Below, one piece after another: positions 17,731 to 28,280 of a stretch of DNA of 44,620 bases. The DNA comes from JAZKIX01 sp040384645 (GTDB lineage Bacteria; Pseudomonadota; Gammaproteobacteria; Burkholderiales; Burkholderiaceae_D). Made by a program: the position numbers and the translations under genes. The notes under the pieces were generated by a model that did no database searches, was not told the origin of the DNA, and worked only from the letters and a program-made list of their open reading frames with translations. Location of the stretch: contig JAZKIX010000049.1 in NCBI GenBank assembly GCA_040384645.1, positions 1-44,620 of the forward strand. Reading direction: 5' to 3'. The stretch's first letter is position 1, and each line of letters starts with the position of its first letter.

Positions 17731-20700
17731 TTAGACAATCACTACCTCACTTTTCCCGCCAGCAGTGCGCCGCACCATGATCTTGGTGGCGATGCGTTCC
17801 GTCATTTCTTGCACATGCGAGATCACACCGACTTTGCGCCCCATCGATTGCAAGCCATCGAGCGCATCCATTGCAACCCGCAAGGTATCGGCGTCCAGGC
17901 TGCCGAAACCTTCGTCGATAAACAGCGATNNNNNNNNNNGTCGGCTCGTCGAGAAAGACGAGTTCCGGCTCGTTGACCAGTGCGAGCGCGAGCGACACCA
18001 AAAAAGATTCGCCGCCCGAGAGTGAATGCACCGAGCGCATTTCATTGCCCATATCCTGATCCAGCACCATCAGCGCCAGGCTGTCCTTGATCCGCTCCAG
18101 CCGATAGCGGCGCGACAAATCATGCAGATGGCTGTTGGCGTAGCCCAGCAATACGTCGAGCGTAAATTGCTGGGCGAAATTGCGAAATTTTTTGCCATCG
18201 GCCGAACCGATCAAATCGTTCAAGGTAGCCCAGCGTCGTTGCAAGATTTCTTGCTGTTCGATCTGACCCATCATGGCGACAGCTTGCCGGCGCCGTTCTT
18301 CGTCTTGTGCCAGTGCCAGTTGGAAGCCGGCAGCCTGTTCCAAGGCTTGCTGACGCTGGATGCCCAATTGATCTAGTGCTTGACTGATGCGTGCAGCTTC
18401 ATCTTCGCTGACGCCGTCGGTGTCGGCCAGCGGCGGTCTGGTTTCTTCATGCTGGCGACGCCGTGCCTGGCGTTCTTGCCAAACGGCGGCGGCAGTTTCT
18501 ACCTTGGCGCCGATCTCTTGCAACAGGTTGCGTTGCTGCGCCATCCAAGCATCGTCGTGGGACAGCAATTGGCGCAATTGATCAAGGTCGAGAGCGTCTT
18601 TTTTAAGAGTAGGGACATCCACATCAACGTCAACTGCACTGCTGCTGCGTTGCAAATTGAAGTGAGCTATCCAGTCTTGCAATTGCTTGCCGTTTTCCAG
18701 GGCTGCGGCAAGTTGAATCTTGCCGCGTAACTGCGCTTGCGCCAGCGCTTCGCCCTGACGGCTGACCGCCGCTGCGCTTTGTTTGCCGATTTCGGCGCGC
18801 ACTGTGAGTTGTTTCTGTGCCGCTTCGATGGCGCTTGTCAGCTTTGCTTCCACTTGCACTACCGCAGCGCCGTCAAACAAGCTTTGCCGAGTCTGCCGCA
18901 TGGCATCCAATGCCATTTGGCTTGCAATACAGCTAGTGTTGGCGCGCGCCGCGTCGGCCTGCGCTCGCGTTAGCACATCGATCAAAGCTGTATGTTCAAC
19001 TGCCAGTGTATTGAGTTGGCTTTTGCAGCGTTCGCGGGCTTGGCATTGGGCCAGAAAATTTGCGCTGGTAGCACGACACTTGGCGTGAAATTGATCAGGT
19101 GCCGCGCGCCATTTTATTTGCCATTCGGCGGCAGGATTGAGGTTCACGTCCTCGCTTGGATTTTCGAGTCCGGTGCCAAGTTCTTGCCCAGCTTGCTGTT
19201 CCACAAAAGCTGCATTAAGTTGATTCAAGCAAGTCTGTAATTGCAGCGCGCAGCTGGCATGTTTGTCATGTGCTGCATGACGTTCGGCACTTGCCTGTGC
19301 CAGTTGAGTCTTGATCTTGCTGACCGCCTCGGTATCTGCAAGAACTTGTTGCGCCGCGTGTTCATACTCTTTTTGCGCCTGCTCTTTGGCAACCGTGGCG
19401 TCGCGCCAATGCTGTTCTTGCTTAACGATGTTTTGAATTTGCTCTTGTGTTAGCCCGCGCTGCTGCTGCAACCAGTCTGAATAGATATCTTCCGGTATGG
19501 CGTCCAGATCCAAGCGGGCCGAATGTGTATGCCAATCGCGCTGCAATTGATCGAATATCGTAGCGCCCTTATTCAATTCCGCCGCAATGGCGGACAGGGC
19601 AGGGCGGCAACTGGCCAGTATGGCGCGCTGGGCTGCTTGCTGCGCGATAGTGTCTTGTGCCAGTTGCCTTGCAGCACTGACTTCAGCTTGCAAGCTGATC
19701 AGCATGGCGCGCATTTGCGGGTTGGCGCCTTCTGCATCGCCGCCATCACGATAGGGATGATCGAGCGCGCCGCATACCGGGCAAGGCTCGGCCTGGTTCA
19801 AGGTGGCGCGCAGGTTTTCTACACTCTCGCCGCAAGCGGCTTCAGCTACTTTCAGCGAGCGTTCTGCTTGTTGCAAACGTGCTTCGATACTTGGCTGATT
19901 TTGCTGAACTGATAGCAAGGCCGCTTGCGCTAGCGTGATCGCTTGCTGCTGCTGATCCGACTCGTGCTGAAGCTGCTGCCGGCGCTGGCTGGTTTGCGAT
20001 AGTTCACGCCAGCATTGATCGGCGCTGGCGAGTACATCGCGCCGGGCTTCGGCGTCACGCTTTTGCTGCCGCAATTGATCGGGGTCAAACGAAAGCAAGC
20101 GTTGCGTTGCGGCCTGGCGTTTGGCATCGGCAGTTTTTACACTCTTGTCATTGCTGGCGAGACGGGCGCTTGCATCGACATCTTTAGCTTGTATATCGAG
20201 GTCTTTTTGCGCGGCCTGATTCAAGCTGTGTACCAAGGCGGCTAATTCTTGCGCGCCCTGGCTGGCTTGCGATAGCAAGGTATCCCAACGTGGCCAAGCC
20301 TCGCTCAGTACCTGGAAACGCTGATGCTGTTGCAGCCAATTTGACGCGGCCTGGTATTCCTGTTGCGTCTTGGCGAGGGCATCTTCCTTGCTGCCTAGAT
20401 TTTGCTGCGCCAGGTTGGCTGCGGCTTGCGCCTCTTTGCGCTGCTGTTCAGCTTGCTGGTGCAAAGGCTGGGCTGCAGCGATTTGTGCATCCAACAGCTT
20501 GGCTTGATCCAATTGCGGCGCGGCTGTACTGCGCTCATGTTCTGCAGCAAGCAGCGTTTGGTGTGCCAGAGCAGTTGCTTGTTCGGCCTGCACCTGATCG
20601 TGATTGGCTTGCTCCAGCGTCTGCAGGTAGCGCTGGTTCTCTTGGTCAAGCTGGGCGATGTCGCTGGTGTAGCGGTCCGACTCAACCACCAGCGCACGCG

Positions 20701-21625
20701 CGCTTTGCGCCGATTCGACCAGTTGCAGTTGCGCTTGTTGCACGATCGCGGCTTGTTGATCGGCGAGGTGTTGCTGCCAGCTGGCATGCGCACTTTGTTC
20801 GTTTTGTTGGAATTTCCCCCAGTCCTGATGCCAGCGCAATTGCTGTTCCAGCAGCGCTTTCTGGCGCTCGATTTCGATCACGGCGTTATTGGCTGCCAGA
20901 CTACTTTGCCCTAGCTGCTCACGCGTTGCCGCAGCCATCGGGGTTTGATCTGCCAGCCGTTCGGTCAGGCGTAATAGGGCCGCGTGTTCGCGTTTGGCGC
21001 GCTCATAGGCGCGGGTCGAGATATCGCTGTAGATGGCGCTGCCCGTCAGGGTTTCCAGCAATTCGCCACGCTCGTTATCGTCTGCTTTCAGAAAAGCAGA
21101 AAACTCGTTTTGCGCCAACAGTACGGCGCGGGTGAACTGGTCGAACGAGAGCCCGATGCGTTGTTCAATTTCGCTCTTGACTTCTGAATTGGTGCCGCCG
21201 ATGGCTTGCAAATCGGGTAGCCGATGTAGCGTCATGGCGACCTTTTGCATGCTGCCGTCAGCCTTGCCGCGTGAGCGCCGCACACTCCAGCGGGCGCGAT
21301 AGGCGTGGCCATCGTTGCCGGCAAATTCGACCTCGGCATATCCTTCCGCTGCGCCGCGTCGCAACAGGCTGCGGGTGTCGTGCGGCGAGATCAATTCATC
21401 GCGCACATCGGGCAGCGCGATGCCGCGGCTGCCGGCTTTGAGTAAACGCGGCGTGGCATCGTACAACGCGATGCAAAGCGCATCGAGCAAGGTGCTCTTG
21501 CCGGCGCCGGTCGGACCGCTGATGGCAAACAGGCCACTCGATGCCAGCGGTTCTTGTTGGAAATCGACTGTAAATTCTCCGGCCAGCGAAGCCAGGTTCT
21601 TGCCGCAGATTTTAAGGATTTTCAT
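17731..21625 (-). CDS. sbcC: Exonuclease subunit SbcC (Rad50-like ATPase)
   Basis: SbcC partners SbcD in the nuclease that cleaves hairpins and processes DNA ends. Walker A GPTGAGKSTLLDAL is near residue 45 and long coiled coils flank the zinc hook EPCPVCG near residue 614. The signature SLSGGESFLVSLALAL is near the C terminus, then LFIDEGFGSLDADTL (Walker B, D-loop) and VISHVQEM. The N run at 17930-17939 breaks the frame; removing it gives an open frame of 1294 residues. Just before the gap the sequence reads VNEPELVFLDEP, a second Walker-B-like segment not expected in SbcC. ATG 21625 overlaps the sbcD stop (ATGA). The true C terminus uses the frame ending at 17731. Confidence 0.9.
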
Positions 21626-22887
21626 GGCTGCGGTTCCGACGGCGCCAGCATGCATTCGGCAAAAGCGGCCAACTGGTCGGCCGGTACCTCGCCATCGAAG
21701 CGTTGCCGGTACAGGCGCTTGAAAATATCGTCCGGCTGCAAGCTCTCCAATTGATCCAGCGAAAGTGCCGCAGCACTTTGCGGACTGCGGCTGGGACTGG
21801 AAATCTCGATCTTGGCCAGTCGTACCGCCTTGCCTTCCAGCGCCGCCTCGATCCGGTTGCGCAAGCCTGGTTCCGGCGCGTCCAGCCGCAGCCGCACTTC
21901 CAGATACGGCATATTTGGCGTATCGCTTGCTGGCGCCGGATCGAGCAAGGCCAGCGCTGCCAGCACCTCATCCATCGGCGCAGGTTGCGGCGGCATGCGC
22001 AGCAATTGCACCGCACGCGGCACCGGCAGGGCGACGATGTCCTGCACCGCTTCGCCTGCCAGGTCGATGCGCAAGACTTGATGCGCGTAGCCGATTTCGG
22101 CAAATGACAGCGGCAGCGGACTGCCGCAATAACGGATATGTGCCTGCTTGCCGACGCTTTGCGCCAGGTGCAGATGGCCCAGCGCAGCGTAGGCAATCGC
22201 GGGGTCGAATAAGCTGGCGGATAGAGCTTCGGTGCCGCCGATCACGATGCGCCGTTCAGAATCGGCCGAGATTTCGCCGCCCACCATATGGCAATGTCCC
22301 ATCGCCAGAATCGCCTGGCCCGACTGGCGCTTTTGCAGCGCCAGCGCGAAAGCTTGTTGGTACAGCAGGGCGATGCCGGCGCTGTATTGATTAAACGCGG
22401 CATCGGGATTTTCTGCGCCCGATTCCGACCCGACGCGCGGCACATCGCCCGGCCGCAGAAACGGCACTGCCAGACACCATGCCGCCACTACCCCGGCACG
22501 GTTTTTCAACGGTAGCACCAGTTTTTCCAGATCAATTTCACCATCGGCTCTGCGCGAGATATGCCCCACGACGTGGACGCCCAAGCCTTCCAGCAAAGGG
22601 CCGGGCGCTTCCAGCCGTCCGGGTGAGTCGTGGTTGCCGGCAATGATGATGATATTGAGCGCCGGATTGCGCGCTTTGGCGCGCTGCAGGAAGTGATACA
22701 ACTGCTTGTGTGAAGCCGCCGACGGGTTGGCATTGTCAAATACATCGCCCGCGATCAGCAGACCTTCCGCCTGTTCAGCCATCAAAGTATCAAGCAGCCA
22801 GTCGAGAAAACACTGGTGCTCGTAACTGCGTTCAAAATTGTGCAAGGTCTGGCCCAGATGCCAGTCCGATGTATGCAGAAAACGCAT
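21622..22887 (-). CDS. sbcD: Exonuclease subunit SbcD (Mre11-like nuclease)
   Basis: A 421-residue metallophosphoesterase with the motifs in order: HTSDWHLGQ, AGDVFDNANPS, AGNHDSPGR, MGHCHMVGGE and ALGHLHLAQ, which bind the two catalytic metals. The C-terminal part matches the SbcD capping domain. It forms the nuclease with SbcC, encoded next with a 4-base overlap. The start is ATG 22887 (MRFLHTSDWH), which fits the family; the longer frame adds a non-conserved leader. AGGA lies upstream. It is divergent from the exonuclease gene at 22972, 84 bp away. Confidence 0.93.
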   Translation of the reverse strand: MRFLHTSDWHLGQTLHNFERSYEHQCFLDWLLDTLMAEQAEGLLIAGDVFDNANPSAASHKQLYHFLQRAKARNPALNIIIIAGNHDSPGRLEAPGPLLEGLGVHVVGHISRRADGEIDLEKLVLPLKNRAGVVAAWCLAVPFLRPGDVPRVGSESGAENPDAAFNQYSAGIALLYQQAFALALQKRQSGQAILAMGHCHMVGGEISADSERRIVIGGTEALSASLFDPAIAYAALGHLHLAQSVGKQAHIRYCGSPLPLSFAEIGYAHQVLRIDLAGEAVQDIVALPVPRAVQLLRMPPQPAPMDEVLAALALLDPAPASDTPNMPYLEVRLRLDAPEPGLRNRIEAALEGKAVRLAKIEISSPSRSPQSAAALSLDQLESLQPDDIFKRLYRQRFDGEVPADQLAAFAECMLAPSEPQP

Positions 22888-22971
22888 GTGGGGCTTGTCC
22901 TGTTGCTGCCCTGAAACCACGAGGCGGTGATGTAATATTCGCGCAGACTATATCAAGATATTGGAGCAAAG

Positions 22972-23607
22972 ATGGCCGTGTTTGACAAGCCGATTGTGAT
23001 GCTGGACTTTGAAACCACCGGTTTGAGTCCCGACATGGGCGACCGCATCACCGAAGTCGCCGCGCTGCGCATTGTCGATGGTCGGATCGTTGAGCGTTTC
23101 GTCTCGCTGGTCAATTGCAATGTCCGCATTTCCTCCTTCATCACGCAGTTGACCGGCATTTCGCAAGCGATGGTCAACCGCGCGCCGTCGGCGACGCAGG
23201 TGGTGCCGGAGCTATTGCGCTTCATCGGCACCGACACATTGTCGGCGCATAACGCCAGTTTCGACCTTAAATTCCTGCAAGCAGAAAGCGAACGCGTCGG
23301 CCTGGCGCCGCAACACCAGCGCCTGATCTGCTCGCTTAAATTATCGCGCCGCGTCTTCCCCGGCATGCCCAGCTACAAGCTCGGCACGTTGGCATCGACC
23401 TTCGGCCTGCGCTTCAACGGCACCGCGCATAGAGCCGAAGCCGACGCCGAAGTCTCGGCCAATTTACTACTGCATATCGGGCAGCATCTGGGGCGTACCT
23501 ATCAATTTGCGGCGATTGATCCGGTGTTGCTGGAACGGGTGAACAAGCTTAGCGCGGCCAAGGTGCCGGATTTTTTGAGGAAGCAGATGGCGGGAGCGGA
23601 TGTTTGA
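22972..23607 (+). CDS. 3'-5' exonuclease, DnaQ-like DEDDh family
   Basis: A 211-residue protein with the exonuclease fold. Exo I is LDFETTGL (acidic residues near 12 and 14), Exo II is SAHNASFDLKFL, and Exo III is HRAEADAE (His and Asp of DEDDh). It could be a stand-alone proofreading or repair exonuclease; no polymerase or UvrC-like domain is attached. GGAG lies 7 bases before the ATG. The divergent placement next to sbcDC suggests a shared role in DNA end processing, but that is inference. Confidence 0.85.
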   Translation: MAVFDKPIVMLDFETTGLSPDMGDRITEVAALRIVDGRIVERFVSLVNCNVRISSFITQLTGISQAMVNRAPSATQVVPELLRFIGTDTLSAHNASFDLKFLQAESERVGLAPQHQRLICSLKLSRRVFPGMPSYKLGTLASTFGLRFNGTAHRAEADAEVSANLLLHIGQHLGRTYQFAAIDPVLLERVNKLSAAKVPDFLRKQMAGADV

Positions 23608-23787
23608 GTTGGGCAGGACAGGAGTGCTGCAGCTCAAGCTTTATCTGCCAGATTTTGCGTGCAGAAATGTTGGGCTGATGGAACGTTAGTCCAAGCTACT
23701 TGCTACGCGCTTTCGAGGAAATAGCAATTTTTTCAGAGACAAACAATTTAGTATCCTTATTGCAAATTCAAATCACTTCAGATAGCT

Positions 23788-24420
23788 ATGCGATTCAACG
23801 GAAAATTAAAATCTTGGGAAGATGAGCGTGGATTCGGCTTTATTGAACCGACGCAAGGTGGTGAGGATATATTCATACATATAAAGGCATTTCCAAGAGG
23901 AACAGGTCGCCCGGAAATTGGAGTGGTACTAACTTTTGAAGTTGAAATTGGACCAAAGGGGACAAAACGTGCGAAGTCGGTTGAGTTAAATCGTATCCGG
24001 CAACTTCATGGAAGTTTGCGTCGTGAGTTGCCCATCAAATGGACATTGTGGAAACTTTTTGCGATTCCATTTTTTATAGTTACTTTCGTCTGTGTAGCAA
24101 GTATTTGGACAGTCAGTCCGATGGCACTGGCAATATATTTGATGGCAAGTTCCATAACATTTTTGGTCTACGCGCTGGATAAATCTGCCGCAGTCAAAGG
24201 GCAACGACGGACACCCGAGACGACGCTTCACTTACTTGGTTTGGCCTGTGGTTGGCCAGGCGCATTGATGGCGCAACAGTTACTTCGGCATAAAACATCA
24301 AAAATGGAATTTATGTCGTTCTATTGGTTAATCGTTGTACTTAACTTCGCTGGGTTTGTCCTTTTTCATTGGCCGATCTTTAATTCATTTATTCGATCAC
24401 TGGCGGGTAGGTTGGGTTAA
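23788..24420 (+). CDS. Cold-shock domain / DUF1294 membrane protein
   Basis: A 210-residue protein. Residues 1-70 form a cold-shock domain with the nucleic-acid-binding motifs GFGFIEP and DIFIHIKAF. The C-terminal part has about four membrane helices and the DUF1294 signature YALDKSAA...GQRRTPETTLHLLGLACGWPGAL, with KT near HKTSKMEF. Such fusions are common in proteobacteria, but their role is not known. The gene is AT-richer by eye than the sbcDC block before it. A 180-bp gap precedes it. Confidence 0.85.
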   Translation: MRFNGKLKSWEDERGFGFIEPTQGGEDIFIHIKAFPRGTGRPEIGVVLTFEVEIGPKGTKRAKSVELNRIRQLHGSLRRELPIKWTLWKLFAIPFFIVTFVCVASIWTVSPMALAIYLMASSITFLVYALDKSAAVKGQRRTPETTLHLLGLACGWPGALMAQQLLRHKTSKMEFMSFYWLIVVLNFAGFVLFHWPIFNSFIRSLAGRLG

Positions 24421-25027
24421 ATTTCACCAGCCTAACATTGGCGATGTCACCTGTATTTGATGTTTGCTAGCGATCACCTGATCGCGCCGCACTATTGTCC
24501 TCGTATCTCAAAATGTCGGCGTAGGACAGTTAAAACATCAAATAAATACTCCTCTATGTATTTTTAAAAGCTCAACAAAAAAGCGCGGGTGATGGGGCAT
24601 TTTGGCATATACCCCCATATTTCTGCAAGAATTAAGCGGTACGAAAACCAAAGTCCGTAGCGGCTGGCGTGTGTTGTAGTTCGCCTCTCTAAACAAGTAC
24701 ATCTGCATCTACTTTTGCGTAAGTTTCAAGCGCCAACAAGCGCAATCCCCCTCATGCTCTGCTGAAAAACTCTTCAATACTTCCCGATTTACCAAGACTA
24801 AAGTTCACCAATTTCGATGCATACATGACATCGGTTAAAAGTTGGTTTTAAATTCAAACTATCGTATATTTCCGCAAAAACATTGCTTGATACACCACAA
24901 GTGTTGCAACAGCGGGTCTTTGCAGACTGCAATCGCGCATTGGCATTGCCCGTATCTCGTCAGCGGGAGTCTTGATGTTTTCTTGCTGATATTTTTAACT
25001 AATGAGCATATTCACCAGGAAATACCT
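24421..25027. other. Intergenic region upstream of the beta-helix protein
   Basis: 607 bp. Repeat copy B lies at 24541-24624. A 10-bp palindrome TGTTGCAACA is at 24902-24911. An AGGA SD near 25016-25019 belongs to the next gene. An in-frame upward extension of the beta-helix gene to 24842 exists but lacks a signal peptide at its start, so I regard it as leader DNA. No gene seen. Confidence 0.6.
24541..24624 (+). repeat. Intergenic hairpin repeat, copy B
   Basis: Begins AAATAC...GTATTT (6-bp perfect stem, 8-base loop), then CTCAACAAAAAA, the box GCGCGGG, and GATGGGG...ATATACCCCC. It follows the cold-shock/DUF1294 gene by about 120 bp, in the same direction as the genes around it. Confidence 0.75.
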
Positions 25028-27745
25028 ATGAATAAAAGAATTTTTATAGCCTTTTTAATGTTGCTGGCCTTCAGTTTTTCATCTGCCTTTGCAGCAACCA
25101 TGAACGTACCTTCAAAGCTCATGGTTTCGGCGATGGATAGCAAGACGGATGGCGTCCTTATGGCGGATGGGATTTGGAATTTAAACAAGAGTGGCTATGT
25201 TTCAAATGGCTACAACCTGGTAGCCCACAAGAAATATTACTTTGATATCAATGCCTACGGTGCTCCCGTAGCCGATAAGTTTGCCTACGTAAAAGTTTCA
25301 ATGAACGATGGCATCCTACGCAAGTTCAATGTTGCCGCCGCGCCTCTCGCTCTGTATCGAGTTGAATATACGCCGACCGTGACGGGTGTGGCGGTGCTCA
25401 AAATCCAAACCAGTGTCGATGCCGTAGGCCGCAATCTGTATCTGGAATCGGTGACTGCCTCAGCGTATTCGCCAGATATAGTGCCACCACATATCCGGTT
25501 CAATGCGAGTTCTGGCGCTATCGTTGCCAGTACAACGCCGGCGGAATTTAAATTTACTTTGTTCGATTCGGAATCGGGCGTTGATGCGTCGGCCACGCAA
25601 TGTATTCTGGATGGCGTCGTCGTTACAGGCTGTACCTCCCCGAAAACCTATTCAGGTCTTTCCGTTGGAAGCCATACGTTTGTGTTGAAGGCATTTGATA
25701 AGGCAAAAAATACAGCGAGTATCAGGCCCTATAGCTTTCAAGTCCAAGCAGCAGTGGATGCAGAGTTAGGCGCTTTTTCGATCTCCAGCATAAAAGCGCT
25801 GAGTACCTCTTCTCTTCAGGTGGCTTTTGGTAGCAGTACTAACGCGACTTCATATAGTGTCAAATACGGCACTGCGCCCGGAGTGTACACAGCGACCGTT
25901 GCAAACGTTACCAGTCCAGTTACCTTGTCCGGACTGGCCAGTGGACAAAAATATTATGTCCTGGTGGTAGCAAACAATGGGGCCTCCAGCAAGAATGCAA
26001 ATTCGGAGGTAAGTGCAAGTACCAGTTCTTCGACCGAGCCAGGTACCTTCACCATTTCATCAATTAGTGCGCTAAGCGGATCAACGCTTCAGGTCGAGTT
26101 TGGTACCAGTGCCAAGGCAATGTCGTACATCTTGAAATATGGCACTGTTCCTGGGGTTTATTCAACCCTGGTTTCAGATAACGCTATCAGCCCTGCAACG
26201 ATTCCCGGCCTGGTAAGCGGCCAAACTTATTACATCAAGGTGACGGCGGTGTCTAATGACGGTTCGTCGGACGTGAGCGTGACAGGAAGTGGCAAGACGC
26301 TTTCGGCCACAAGCAATCCGTCACTGGGTCAAGGCTATTACGACATGGAGATCATTGCGCCTCGCGTTGGCAATGCAAAAGACAAGATTGCCGGCTTATT
26401 GGACACCAAAAATAGATTTTACAAAGCTTATCCGGGGCTGCTTTACGAAGTCAGAGCTGCAGTTCTCGGCGGCGCATATCCTTTTAAACACGTCCTTAAA
26501 ACAGCGCCCGCTGGAATGAAAATTGATGCCGAAACTGGCGTGATTTCATGGCCCGCACCCGTGGTCGCAGAAACGCAGCCGGCTTACCCGGTGACGTTGT
26601 CAGTGACAGACCAAAACAATGTGACGAAAGAGGTGAGCTGGACCATCAAGGTTACGACCGATAAGTTCCTGTTTGTCGATGCGGTTAATGGTAAAAAAGG
26701 TGCGAGCGGGACACTCAGTGACCCAATGCAAAGCTTTTTGGACGTGTACGGATCAAGTAAGGGGGACGATAGTCACAAAGATTATTTTGTGTATTTTAAA
26801 AACGGTACCTATTACCCTGAGGGTTATACGGGCGGTGGGCGCATGGTTCAGTTGACGCCTTGGAAGCCAATGGTGTGGATGGCTTACCCCGGTCACAAGC
26901 CCTTAATGAATATAAGTACCTCCTCTTTTGATTGTAAGGATGGCATTTTTAATAATCTGTACGTTGAGGGCTTAGAATTTACACAGGTCACAGCGCCTGC
27001 AGACTCTGATCAAAGAAAAGCCTTCTGGATAAATTCTGGTTCTTACGATGTCGTGTTCCGCAACAACAAATTTCAAGGTATGGGTGTTTCAAAAGATTCA
27101 TGGAACCAGAGTCAAATTTTCATTGCTAAAGGAAATAGCCACGGTGAGTACTGGGCAATTCAGGACAATGCCTTCCACGACATTACGCATGGATATGGGA
27201 TTCTTGCTTATCTGGCACATAAGGTCGTGCTAGAAGACAATTATTTCCATAAAATATTCGATGGACACCCGATTGGTCCCAAAAACGGTACTAGCTATTG
27301 GTCGATTCGCCACAATGAAATAACTGGAGGTGAAAATTACGGCATTTGGATTTACGGCGATGGCGAGTACTACAACGACATGGAAGTCAGTTTCAATTAC
27401 GTCAATGTCCCGCCAACAGGCGAGCACATGGAAGGCGCCTTGTCGGTCAATGGCGCGCAGGTCACAGCGTTAAGCAATATCTATGTCTTCAGAAATACCT
27501 TTGTCGGCGATGTCGTTTACTACGGCGCCCTAAATTCCAGTGCCGTCAACGTGGTGAGTAACAACGTCATCATCAACACTGCCAAGAATGGTTACCAATA
27601 CGGATATGAAAAGAGTGAGGGGAATCTCGCCTTCTTCAAAGACAATCTGGTCGGCGGCCCCTCGTCAAATATGGTTGATAGCGAAGGAAGTTTGACGACT
27701 GCATACAGAGCCTATGTCGGCGCAAAAGGCTGGGAAATACCTTAG
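25028..27745 (+). CDS. Secreted FnIII / Ig-like / right-handed beta-helix protein
   Basis: About 905 residues. A signal peptide (FIAFLMLLAFSFSSAFA) is followed by an N-terminal beta domain, and an Ig-like segment with two Cys (ATQCILDG, GCTSPKTYSG). Two closely similar fibronectin type III domains follow (SYSVKYGTAPGVY and SYILKYGTVPGVY), then a putative Ig domain (APAGMKIDAETGVISW). The last 370 or so residues are a right-handed parallel beta-helix of the pectate-lyase/NosD type (repeated YDVVFRNNKFQGM, VVLEDNYFHKI, NNVIINTA). This suggests a secreted or surface polysaccharide-binding or -cleaving protein; catalytic residues could not be assigned. The start is ATG 25028, with AGGA upstream. 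Copies B and C of the repeat flank the gene. Confidence 0.75.
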   Translation: MNKRIFIAFLMLLAFSFSSAFAATMNVPSKLMVSAMDSKTDGVLMADGIWNLNKSGYVSNGYNLVAHKKYYFDINAYGAPVADKFAYVKVSMNDGILRKFNVAAAPLALYRVEYTPTVTGVAVLKIQTSVDAVGRNLYLESVTASAYSPDIVPPHIRFNASSGAIVASTTPAEFKFTLFDSESGVDASATQCILDGVVVTGCTSPKTYSGLSVGSHTFVLKAFDKAKNTASIRPYSFQVQAAVDAELGAFSISSIKALSTSSLQVAFGSSTNATSYSVKYGTAPGVYTATVANVTSPVTLSGLASGQKYYVLVVANNGASSKNANSEVSASTSSSTEPGTFTISSISALSGSTLQVEFGTSAKAMSYILKYGTVPGVYSTLVSDNAISPATIPGLVSGQTYYIKVTAVSNDGSSDVSVTGSGKTLSATSNPSLGQGYYDMEIIAPRVGNAKDKIAGLLDTKNRFYKAYPGLLYEVRAAVLGGAYPFKHVLKTAPAGMKIDAETGVISWPAPVVAETQPAYPVTLSVTDQNNVTKEVSWTIKVTTDKFLFVDAVNGKKGASGTLSDPMQSFLDVYGSSKGDDSHKDYFVYFKNGTYYPEGYTGGGRMVQLTPWKPMVWMAYPGHKPLMNISTSSFDCKDGIFNNLYVEGLEFTQVTAPADSDQRKAFWINSGSYDVVFRNNKFQGMGVSKDSWNQSQIFIAKGNSHGEYWAIQDNAFHDITHGYGILAYLAHKVVLEDNYFHKIFDGHPIGPKNGTSYWSIRHNEITGGENYGIWIYGDGEYYNDMEVSFNYVNVPPTGEHMEGALSVNGAQVTALSNIYVFRNTFVGDVVYYGALNSSAVNVVSNNVIINTAKNGYQYGYEKSEGNLAFFKDNLVGGPSSNMVDSEGSLTTAYRAYVGAKGWEIP

Positions 27746-28280
27746 TAGCGACGATATTAAAATCTCGATGGGCGGCTTTTTGGCGCGTAGCCAATAAGCG
27801 TGCCCGAACAAGACTTTAAGTTGGCAAGATGGCGCGGCTCCCCGCCGCGTCATTGATTGCGATCCGTTGGTAGTAAGACTGCACGACGTATGCTGTAACC
27901 AGTATTCAAACGATCTTTTGCATCAAAAATACTCACCCGTGTATTTAAAAACATCCAATAAATTCGTGCGGAAAGTGGGGTATTTTTTCCTATACCCCCC
28001 TGTTTTTTGAAATCAAATTCCTCAGCCAACGCCGTCTCGCAAACTCCAGATCGTTACGGTCGGTGACATGTTGTTGAACTAGTGCAAGCCGTCAAAAAAG
28101 TTAATGAGAATTTACAAATTTTGATGTTTTACGACAACTTTTTACTGCTAGACTCGACTTCGTACCAATCGCGTGCGATATCTGCAATATCGCGAGTTGC
28201 CAGGCAAGAGCATCAGCGCAATTGGGCTGAAATTCCGACCAAAAACTCCCCTCAATTAATTTCTACCATCTGGAGACAAT
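27746..28280. other. Intergenic region between the two secreted-protein genes
   Basis: 535 bp. Repeat copy C is at 27925-28008. A short GC hairpin (CGCGGC/GCCGCG, 27833-27849) follows the beta-helix gene without a T run, so it is a weak terminator candidate. The GGAG SD of the next gene is just before 28281. No gene seen. Confidence 0.6.
27925..28008 (+). repeat. Intergenic hairpin repeat, copy C
   Basis: AAATACTCACCCGTGTATTT makes the first stem. CATCCAATAAATT is followed by the box GTGCGGAAAG, then GGGGTAT/ATACCCC as a 7-bp second stem and a T-rich end. Same orientation as copies B and D. Confidence 0.8.

Noticed and set aside
20290..21135. 281-codon plus-strand frame inside sbcC
   Set aside because: Antisense shadow with Ala/Arg/Pro-rich composition; SbcC is clearly coded on the other strand.
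24902..24911. Palindrome TGTTGCAACA upstream of the beta-helix gene
   Set aside because: A single 10-bp palindrome with no partner sites is expected by chance at this scale.
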